Source: Pictodentalium vernedei (lineage: Eukaryota; Mollusca; Scaphopoda; Dentaliida; Dentaliidae). Taken from it: a DNA stretch of 64,000 nucleotides. Below the pieces are notes generated by a model. It was not told the origin of the DNA. It made no database searches and was given only the letters and a program-made list of their open reading frames with translations. The stretch spans positions 828,346,786 through 828,410,785 of the forward strand of contig CM062297.1 of assembly GCA_031216915.1 (NCBI GenBank). Direction: 5' to 3'. The position numbers were made by a program, and so were the translations under genes. Shown here piece by piece: positions 54,551 to 64,000 of this stretch. How positions within the stretch are numbered: position 1 is the first letter of the stretch; every line of letters begins with the position of its first letter.

Positions 54551-57500
54551 TTAACGCTTGGTTTTTTTAACACCCTTATTATTTACAAAAATGATCTTCG
54601 GTGAATTCCACTTCCAATAAAGGAAGTTATGTTTACCTCTCGGGTATCGTTTGGGTGCTGTGGGGGTCTGAAACCGGCCCATTTCATCAATATTTCGATG
54701 TTTGGCAGCCTGTGGAGGGTTACGATATGCATCGCCTAACATGTCATGTGTATCAAAGGTCGTGTCATAGGCAGGTCTAACAATGGTGAATGTTTAAAAA
54801 AAAATCTACAAGACGTGTTTCGAGAAAGTGCCGATAAACCCCATTTTTGCCAGTTTTTTCCCAATTCTGGCGAAATAAGGGTTAAATCGAAAATTCCGCT
54901 TCGGTACATTTTTAGATTTTTTGCCCGTCTATCTTGTGCCAAATTGTGTGAAAATCGGTTCGAAAATGGCTTCTGAATTGTACGGACAAAAATGTGTGGA
55001 AAAAAAAACAAAAAAAAAACTAGACCTTATGATTCTGGAGAATCATGGCTTTTCCCGATGAGATTCCATGATTTGTCATGACCCCACAGTGTCTGATAAA
55101 TTGTTTTTAACTGACTCACTGAAGTTCCCTCATTGATGTTATGAGAAAGGTGAGTATAGTAGTCTCAAATGACACAGTTTGATAAAAAAATTGTTTAGGT
55201 AAAAACCATAATTAACGGTGGAGTGGGTTAATGTGAATATCGTCGTCCAACAAGTCAATGACCGACAAAAGGAGTTATGTTTCTTTGACACACTGAGTGC
55301 TGTGTCTATTTGAAAATGGTCCATTGTATCTCAAATGTATCCAAAATATTGACGTCTGGCAGCTTGTAGAGTGTTAACAAGTGCTAACAGGAATATTTAT
55401 TCATGCAACTGTTGATGTCACACCACGAACTGTGAATGGTCATTTTTCTTTAAAATCTACAAGATATTTTCAGAGAAATCCAGGAAGAACATGAATTTTA
55501 AGCTTTTGATGGGTATAATTGTTTATCCAGCCCAAAACGGGTTAAGTGTTGTTTTTTGAATACTCTTATTACTTCCAAAAATAATTCTCAGTGAATTCTA
55601 CTTCCACTTATTTTGATCTCTCCTCTCAACTTCTGGTGCTGTGGATACGCAAACACAGCCCATTTTATCAACATTTTGATGTTTGTGAACCTGCATAGGG
55701 TTAACAAATGCTTAGAGGAATATTTTGTACATGCAACTTGTAATGTCACATTAAGATCTGAGCATGGCAATTTTTTCTTGAAAATATACGAGATGTTTTT
55801 AGAGAAATCCTCGGATAATATAAATTTTTAACCTTTTAATGGGTATGGATCTGTAACCAGCCCTAAACGGGCTAATGTTTGGTTTGATGAATACCTTCAT
55901 TACTTACAAAAATGATCCCCAGGGAATTCCACTTCCAAAGAAGGAGGTTATGTTTATCTCGCAGGTACACATTGCGTGCAATGGGTGGCTAAGAACAGTC
56001 CATTTTCTCAAAATTTCTATGCTTTGCAGCCTCTGGAGGGTTAACTAACGCTTACCGGAATATTTTGTCTATGCAACTTGTAATGCCACTCCAAGACCTG
56101 CAAATGGTCAATTTTTCTTGAATACTTACTAGATGTTTTGGAGAAATCCACAGAAAACTGGAATTTTCAGCTTTTAAGGGCTACATCTTAACCAGGCGAA
56201 AATGGGTTAAGACCTCGATTTTTTGAATACCCTTACTACTTACTAAATTTTTCTCTATCAGTTTTACATCCGGTAAAAAAGTTATGTATCTCTGTGGCAT
56301 TCCCATTTGTTGTTGTTGGTGTCCAAAAACACACTATTTTTTCAACATGTTGACATTTAGCACCCATGGAGGGTTAACAAATGCTTACTGGAATATTTTA
56401 TCCATGCAACCGGTAATGTGACTCCAAGACCTATCAATGGCCATTTTCTGTTGAAAACTTACAAGATGTTTGTAACGAAATCCACGGAAAACATGATTTT
56501 TTTAGCTTTTGATGGGTATCTTTATTAACCACCCCAAAAGGGGTTAACGCTTGGGTTTTTGAATACCCTTATTACTTCCAAAAGTGGTCCTCAGTGAATT
56601 CCACTTCCATCAAAGGAGATTATGTGTAACTCTCGGACATACATTGCGTGCTCTGTGTGTCCGAAAACAGCCCATTTCAACAAAATTATGATGCTTGGCA
56701 TGCTGTAGAGGGTTAATAAACGCTCAGCGGAATATTTTGTCCGTGCAACTTGTAATGTCACACAAAGACCTGCGAGTAGACAATTTTTCTTGAAAACCTA
56801 TGGAATGTATTTAGAGAAATCCACAGAAAATGGAAATTCTTAGATTTTAAGGGGTCTCTCTCTTTAGCCTGCCCAAAATGGGTTAAGAGTTCGACTTTTT
56901 TAAATACCCTGACTACTTACAAAAATGTTTCCGTATAGATTGTGCGCTCGATAAAAGAAAGCACTTGTCTTTGTGTCGTACCCATTGGGTGCTGTTGGCG
57001 TCCAAAAACAGCCCATTTTATCACAATTTTGACATTTAGCAGCCCGTGGAGGGTTAACAAATGCTCATCGCAGTATTTTGTCCATGCAGCTTCTATTGTC
57101 ACACCAAGGCCTGGGAGTGACAAATTTTTCTTGAAAATCTACAAGACTCGTTTAGAGAAATCCACGGAAAACATAATTTTTTAAGCTTTTTGGGGGTATT
57201 GCTGTTTAATCAGCCCCAAAAGGGTTAACGCTTAGTTTTATAAACACCCTTATCACTGACAAAAATGATCCTCGGTGAATGTCAATTCCAAAAAAGGAAG
57301 TTATGTTTATCTCTCCTGTATCGTTTGGGTGCTGTGGGGACTCAGAAACAGCCCATTTCATCAAAATTTTGATGTTTGGCAGCCTGTGGAGGGTTACCGT
57401 ATGCATTGCCTGATACGTCTTGTGTATCAATGGTCGTATCACAGGCAGGTCTAGCAATGATGAATGTTTAAAAAAAATCTACAAGACGTGTTTCGAGAAA

Positions 57501-57700
57501 GTGCCAATAAACCCCAATTTTGACAGTTTTTTTTACTAATTCTGACGAAATAAGGGTTAAATCGAAAATTCCGCTCCAGTACATTTTTAGATTTTGTGCT
57601 CCTCTATGAGTGTGCAAAATTTTGTAGCAATCGGTTTGAAAATGGCTTCTGAATCGTGTGGACAAAATGTGTGGAAAAAAAACAAAAAACAAAAAAAAAA
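54545..57700. repeat. Diverged ~335-bp satellite, about 8 units
   Basis: GGGTTAA-type junctions recur near 55540, 55868, 56206, 56541, 56880 and 57223 (328-343 bp apart). Each unit contains ACTTACAAAAATGATCC, AGCCCATTTCATCAAAATTT, GATGTTTGGCAGCCTGTGGA and CAAGATGTTT. The first and last units (54545-55010 and 57215-57690) share a distinct extension (TGTATCAAAGGTCGTGTCAT ... ACATTTTTAGATTTT), so the array is bounded by a ~465-bp direct repeat. Confidence 0.9.
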
Positions 57701-57925
57701 AATAATAATCCGTAGAAAAACAATAGTCTTTTCCAGAGGGAAAAGCCTAAAAATAATAATCGGTAGAAAAACAATAGTCTTTTCCAGAGGGAAAAGCCTA
57801 AAAAAAAAAAAAAAAAAAATAATAATCCGTAGAAAAACAATAGTCTTTTCCAGAGGGAAAAGCCTAAAAAAAAAAAATAATAATCCGTAGAAAAACAATA
57901 GTCTTTTCCAGAGGAAAAAGCCTAA
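57700..57925. repeat. Four-unit A-rich tandem with small hairpin
   Basis: The unit ATAATAATCCGTAGAAAAAC - AATAGTCTTTTCCAGAGGGA - AAAGCCTAAA is repeated four times with variable A-runs. TTTTCC..GGGAAAA inside each unit forms a short stem. Confidence 0.9.
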
Positions 57926-57930
57926 TAAAT

Positions 57931-58557
57931 TAAGGACCTGCGAATTGCCGATTTCGATCGAATCGAATTAGTGAAAACGAATCGAATTTCGAATCGAACT
58001 TCCAATCGAATTTCGAATCTAATCACAAAAGAAGTTATTTTCTAAAATAATATTTCCGATTAATAAAAGACACACAGATATGTTGAGTGTATGTTTCTCC
58101 TCACCATTTCGCACGCTATAAATTGAGATATAAACCAATATACTAGTTATTGACTGAAATCATTCAAATTGTTGAATTTGTAGCGACGAAACAGCAGCAA
58201 TAAACATTTTAATCGAACCTGGCTGATAGAGCTGATACCTGACTTTTATCACATATTTACTTGGAAAAAAACAGGTCATAATTCACAATGAGTTGAAATG
58301 AACAGTTGTAGCGGTAATAGTGCTCGTGGCCATGTAGCTACAACTGCGCTACAAACACTGTTACCGCTACAAGTCAGTTACTTTTCTACTCAGAATAATG
58401 CTTAATATAACACAATGTGATCAATTCCAATCTGTAAAAATTCATGGTTATTGTCCAAGTATATTCGAAAATATTCGAATTTCCCATTTCGAATCAAATC
58501 GAATATTGACTTTCGAATCGAATTTCTAATCGAATTTCTAATTTTCGCAGGAGCCTA
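57931..58557. mobile_element. hAT-type MITE copy 1, 627 bp
   Basis: The left end TAAGGACCTGCGAATTG and right end (complement) TAGGCTCCTGCGAAAATT form imperfect inverted repeats. The flanking octamers TAATAAAT (57923-57930) and CAATAAAT (58558-58565) are a near-perfect 8-bp duplication. Subterminal regions are full of TCGAAT/ATTCGA words, and an internal hairpin lies at about 58302-58372. No transposase. Confidence 0.75.
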
Positions 58558-58565
58558 CAATAAAT

Positions 58566-61500
58566 AAAAATCTCCCAATGCAGGGTTTTATCAGGCAGAG
58601 GATGGGCAAGAAATTATGAAATACAAAGTTCGGCAGAGTCCTTGCTTGTGCAACGAAAGTATACAAGGTCTGGATTAGTGTGCTGAGCAAAATCTCTTGC
58701 TTACCAGACAAAAATATACACAGATCAGAAAGTGCAATAAAGACCGACTCACTATATCGGTACAGTTCCACATCCAGGGAGAAAGCAAGTAATAATAAAT
58801 TATTTTTATAACCACGACCTGCATGTTAAAAGCACCCAGAGTGTCGGGCATATCTGCCTCGCTGGTTTGTATTGGTTAGCACGGTCATAAAATTCTAATA
58901 AATTCCCTGTCATGTTAGTATTTTATCAATGGAAAGTATGTTTGTAGCGTATATGTCTTTGATAAAATCAATTAGGTTTATGATCCGAATAGTTGGGCGA
59001 TATGACCGAACCGTCGGGCAGCGATGTTGTATGCCTCCCCCCTCCCCACCCCACCTCCTTAAGAAAATGATAGTTACGGCCCTGCCAAAAAATGATACGA
59101 TATTCTGCATAGCCTACCTCCCTCCAGCGACACACAATACTCTCCCCATGCAATCCACCAACGCATAAGATGCATATGTATGTGCACAGCCTTGGAAAAC
59201 AGAATTTTTCCTCTGATGTCATACCTTCATACTGAGTTGTTTATCGTTGACAAATCATTATCATTATAGGTATGTTCCGTTTATCTGAGCTGCAAGATTT
59301 AAAATAAAGAGAACATGAGAAGGTTTGCATTGGACGATCTTTACTCTAGCATAAGGTTTGCCAGTTTAAGGTTTGACTTTGAGCATGGATACGAATATTG
59401 ACGGGGGGGGGGGGGGGGGCAGGGGGGGGGGGAGGCAAGAAAGGAATGATTATTTGGAGGATAATTGAATTTTTTGAATTTGACATCTTTTATGAGCCAA
59501 ACTTTCGGAGAAAAAAAACATGATTTCTCTAAAGTTACTTGTCACAATTCTTGGCAGAAGAAAACAGCTTATTCCGTCTATTATGTTGAAAAATACTGGC
59601 GTTTAAAATTTGGCCCTGAATGATCATATTTTTCATTGAGGCATGGACGAAGCATTCTCCGCTGGACACTACACAGAGTGACGTGATCATAGTGTTCAAT
59701 GTGCAGCATCGGTTAAGTATAAAAGAACAGACTTCATCGAAAAAAATCGTCTGTAAAGAAATTATATAAATTAAAGTATTGTATAATCAAATTGTTTGTC
59801 CATCAGTCTTGCATTCGCATGAAATAATCATGTTTCCGGCTGTTTACAAACATTTGAGAATAATTAATCTGAATAGTTTTGACTTTTTAACACTTGGATT
59901 CCTTGAGAGTACGAAAATATTTACTGCAAAATAGTTGTGAAGAGTTCCGCAGCAAGCGGACTTGAGCGTTCAATGCGTTGTCGAGATTAGGTTATTAAAA
60001 CAAAAACAAAAAAACCCAAAAAACATCCCATTGACAACAATGCTAACCTTTCACTCTCTGTACAACACACCAAGTTGCTGGGAGATAAATTACCTGTACA
60101 TCCACGAAGTATATAATCTTTTTTGAAGAAATAAAAACATATTGCACCACGTAAAATTTAAGTTTCAAATTTTCGCTACTGCCATCTGCTCTTACACTGA
60201 ATGAACTTGCCACTTTGTTTTCATATCTCATATTTTTGGGAGATTTTCACTCATTCCGACACAACATTACAAAAATACCTTTTAATCCTGTATTAAGTGG
60301 ACACAAATATTAATTCATATTTTGAACCAATCGGCCGATGATCCCTATTTAATCCTGCTCACAACTTTGGGTGTTAAATGCACCAAGTCACGTGTCCAGT
60401 GTTTTACGCTCTCATTACCGTTGGGAGAGATCGCCGCGAGTGGGTTCAAATCCAGGTGAGACTTTGACATGGGAGTCTGCGTAATAGTGTATTTCTTATT
60501 TCAGTAGATTGCACAGTTTCCTACTGTAGGCAAATAACCGCAAAATCCTGTTTTTTTTGTACAAAATAGAATTGTGACTGAATGTCGACTGAAAAAGATG
60601 TTTCTATAGTTTAGACTAGCCACAGACAGAGATAACTTTATTCAGGCTAATCTAGCCGCTCTCATCAACTTTCTCGCCGGATATTTCTGGCAGTTAACAA
60701 ACAGACGTCGACTGCTTTACCAGTTTCACATTAATTTGTATATACTGAACAACAAAAACGAAAAATGATCTACACGAAGAACAATTCTGAAACAATCAAC
60801 CCACTGTTCAGTGAAGTCTTTCTAATAATCTCCATAGGTGGATAGGCTGCATGAATGTGAAGAGTACGCTAGAAAAGAGTACGGGAAGCAGGAACGGGGT
60901 AGCTGACCCCTTGCACTGGCTCAGTTGGGGTCGGACATGACCAATTTTGAGTACCAGTACTACAAGTACATTTTATATTTCAAAAACTAAATTTCAAAGA
61001 AATACAAAAAAACATTCACCTATAACTCCCCCACCCCTCTTGAATAATATTCTAACTACATCACTAAGGCATGCCTTCAACAAAGGCATGCCTTAAAGGT
61101 GTAGTTGAAGTATTTAATGAGTCATGACATGAGCAATCACAGTCGGAAGAAATCATGTTTTAAACCCCTACCCCAATTGATCTTCGTCGTGACGCATCTG
61201 GTTGTAACATATTTTAAGATAGTTAACCCCCGGGTTCAACCCGGAAATGAAATGGATAAAACTTTCCTTATTATTTTCATGTTTGTTCACAGACTGGTTG
61301 GTTTTGCCTGGAAAGCAACTCCTCTCCATAGGTGTTTTACTGGTAGTCCATACATTGCACCGAGTAATAACAAATTTCTTTGCTTTTGGTTGTACGCTCA
61401 AGACTTTGCCTCTGGTATACTAATATTTCTCTCGAGATTATTCATTTATCCGTATTTACGGTAACTCCCAACACCTATCGCAATGTAGTCACTATAACCA

Positions 61501-63720
61501 AAGTGTAAATTGAAGTTTTGCCAAACGATTATACCACATTACGCATTCAGGCAACCCAGGCGTTGCTTTCAGCTCCAGTAACAAATAACTTGTTTAGTCA
61601 ATGTCACTCCCCTGAATTCCCACCAGGTTCATTTGTAAGTGAATGGTCAGACAACACTTTTCTGTGGGTAGCTATTTTTATAAATGGGGGATACTCTTCA
61701 ACTAAAGACAACAGCTAATTTGCATAAATGTTGTGCACATACAACATGATGTGTTTTGTAAATTTTATGTGTTACTGTGACAGGTATTTTCTATGTTTAT
61801 TTTATCTCTGAGAGCTTTGGCGATATTCTGGTTCTATTCAGTAAACAGTTTGTCGTGCACACCAATTTTAAAACGCATTCATTTAATAAAAACGCCACAA
61901 AACCCAACACATACTCGACAACAAAGCGTTCTCTGTAATGTAACCAACAGGAGAGTTTGTACAAGCTTTGCTTAAGAGGGTGGTTTTCATTGTACCTAAA
62001 AGAGTCCGAAGCGATCCACATTATAACCTTCGTCCACAGAATGTTACTTATTGACCAGATAATAGTGTACAAACAGAATGTGTAATAAAGTAAAAGTTTA
62101 TTGATATGGATATGGGTTTCAGCTCACCCTGATAGATGTACTAACTACTCCTGGCTTTAATGAAGTTTGTTGCTTGCAGCGATGCAACAGCAGTTTCCAT
62201 CTCCCCTATAGATTTCTGTCATTATTTGATAGCAGCTGCTATTAACCCCCACGCCCCCTCCAGCCCAGCAGTCAAAAATGCCTCCCCCTATAATATTTGC
62301 AGCGAGAAAATGGCGGTATGTGCAAAAGGCTCAGTTCCAGACACCCAACACAAATAAAACAAAGTAAGAGATATTTTGGTTGAATTCTTTTTCTTTTTTT
62401 CGGGGGGTGGCTGGTGTTTTTCTGACAAAGCCTGCATGCACTTTACCAATGTTACTATTTCATTCCATAACGGCAATAGAAATACTGTGATGCAAATTGA
62501 CACCTGTACACAAAATACACAAACATCACAGACAATATCAGTTTTTCACAAATGCAAGCGAAAATGTTCTCATTTAAATTAGAGCTCAAGAAGAAAATCC
62601 CCTCCCCTTTCGCCTATTGACCTCCATGAACAGAGATACAGAATATGTCTTGGTGTCAGTAGTAGATTTCGAGAAGGGTATGGTAGGGGTATATTGTACC
62701 CCATTCAGCGCAACCTGCGATAACGATGAAATATTTTTAGGTTTTTCAACAAAATATACGCAAATATTTAACAGCTTTTTTCGAGCCATTTCAATCGGCC
62801 CTTTCAAGCTATTCAGCCCATTCAAGCCATTGCAGTGGATCTATCCAATCGGTTATTTTCTTGCTAGAAGATTTGACGGCATTACTTCATCTAAATAAAA
62901 TACGCCACTAGTTTTCCAAACAGAAATAATTTTCTCATTCCGGAGTGTCAGTTCGTAGATTGTTTCATTTCCGACTGCAACATTGGAAGTCGGATAACTC
63001 ATAATAAATTATTATGTTCTGTTGGTTGCACCACATGTACAAATGGGCAAACACACTCGCAACTAACACAAATACACTACATAAGGAGTGCACACGTTCG
63101 ACAGTGCAGCTACTAAATTTGCAATCTTTATTTCGAATTTCAAACGAGCCCTTCGGTTGCCTTGTCCCTGCACGAGACAGGAAGGTGCACTTGTGCTGAT
63201 GTACTGTAGATGTTGGGAAAACTGCACGATACGCTGCTTATTTTCAAATACAGTTTGGCTTTGGTCTGGTCTAAACCCAAAACTCTGGCAGTTACACGCG
63301 GCAATGATTACAACTCGCCTGCGTGGTACTCGGTTTCCTACACGTCATAAGATAGTTGTATCTTTCTGGTTTCTGAGCTGCTGTGTAGAAGGAATGGGAG
63401 GGAGTGGGGGCATGAATTCAACTCCAGCCTCAGTTGATAATCTCATTATCGGCATTTAGTCTGATGAAAAGAAAAATAAGCCCTAAAAGTTTCTAGATTG
63501 GGTGAAGATATACAACAATCTCACCCGTCCTCTCCCAAAGATCAGAACGGAATATCCTGTTGGACGTCAGAGGGGGGGGGGGGGGGGGTGTATAGGCTCA
63601 GCCTGTGCCAAGCCCTATTTCATCATAAAGGAAATAGAGTTACTTTTGGAAAAAGATCAGCGATGTAACCTCTGGTTTGGGGTGCCCCACCACAAGAAAT
63701 AAAACAAGATTTAAATAAAT
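58566..63720. other. No gene recognised; simple sequence only
   Basis: Poly-G runs lie at 59403-59433 and 63572-63588, and a short hairpin (TAAGGCATGCCTT / AAGGCATGCCTTA) at 61063-61096. Frames up to about 120 residues occur but none shows a domain, codon pattern or splice context that I can defend. Host exons cannot be excluded. Confidence 0.4.
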
Positions 63721-64000
63721 TAAGGACCTGCGAATTGCCGATTTTGATCGAATCGAATTAGTGAAAACGAATCGAATTTCGAATCGAACTTCCAATCGAA
63801 TTTCGAATCTAATCACAGATAATGGATACGTCATCAAAAGAAGTTATTTTCTAAAATAATATCTCCGATTAATAAAAGACACACAGATATGTTGAGTGCA
63901 TGTTTCTCCTTACCATTTCGCACGCTATAAATTGAGATATAAACCAATATACTAGTTATTGACTGAAATCATTCAAATTGTTGAATTTGTAGCGACGAAA
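63721..64000. mobile_element. hAT-type MITE copy 2, cut by window end
   Basis: It matches 57931-58190 nearly base for base, plus a ~22-bp insertion near 63816-63838 (GATAATGGATACGTCATC). It is preceded by AAATAAAT, almost the same octamer as copy 1, suggesting target preference. It continues past the window. Confidence 0.85.

Noticed and set aside
61105..63459. Possible host exons (frames of 60-123 residues)
   Set aside because: No domain, repeated motif or convincing splice sites; lengths are within chance for this composition.
57931..64000. The two direct repeats as LTRs of a retrotransposon
   Set aside because: No gag/pol frame between them. Each copy has its own inverted ends, and AT-rich 8-bp flanks fit a MITE.

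Overview
The window is gene-poor, repeat-dense DNA from an animal genome, most likely an invertebrate. It holds several non-LTR retrotransposon fragments, Tc1/mariner, hAT and piggyBac-type elements, tRNA-derived SINE pieces, at least seven tandem-repeat families, a Maverick/Polinton element and a metazoan-type histone 3' stem-loop signal. No ordinary host gene could be supported. I cannot name the species.

Layout: 0.1-5.2 kb is two LINE families, one inserted in the other. 5.7-9.2 kb is a repeat element whose 48-bp module has expanded about 28-fold. 9.6-13.2 kb has LINE fragments and a hAT relic. 14.4-15.7 kb is a dead Tc1-like transposase. 16-21.9 kb has a piggyBac-type MITE, a 772-bp hAT-type element with 8-bp target duplication, palindromic repeats and a 180-bp satellite. 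33-35.3 kb and 58.6-63.7 kb show only simple repeats and hairpins. 53.6-57.9 kb is diverged satellite. Two copies of a hAT-type MITE start at 57.9 kb and 63.7 kb.

The two large elements are the main content. (1) 21,987-32,951 is one 10,965-bp palindrome: arms of about 5.15 kb, near-identical, around a 640-bp AT-rich repeat spacer. It begins AGTAG, ends CTACT and has a perfect 6-bp target duplication (AACGCC). Each arm carries an outward-facing zinc-finger gene and an inward-facing small basic gene that ends in a perfect histone-mRNA 3' stem-loop (GGCCCTTTTCAGGGCC). It looks like a mobile element with giant terminal inverted repeats and a Polinton-type integration signature. (2) 36,684-50,753 is a complete-ended 14,070-bp Maverick/Polinton (adintovirus-like) element with 490-bp TIRs and a perfect 6-bp duplication (GGTATG). 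It sits inside a Tc1-like transposase gene, which itself sits inside a ~155-bp satellite array: three levels of nesting.

The Polinton encodes, rightward, a conserved ~300-aa protein, a small basic protein, a packaging ATPase, a penton-like protein, a pVI/pX-like minor capsid protein, an unknown, the C-terminal end of a family B DNA polymerase, an adenain-type protease and a fibre-like repeat protein. Leftward it encodes a major-capsid-like protein, a phospholipase A2-integrase fusion, a two-helix membrane protein, a Cys/His-rich protein and an unknown. Most genes carry a stop or frameshift and the polymerase is mostly deleted, so it is a decaying copy, but gene order, TATA-rich upstream motifs and hairpins at convergent gene ends are still readable. 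Both large elements start with AGTAG and make 6-bp duplications, so the palindrome may have been mobilised by a Polinton-type integrase.
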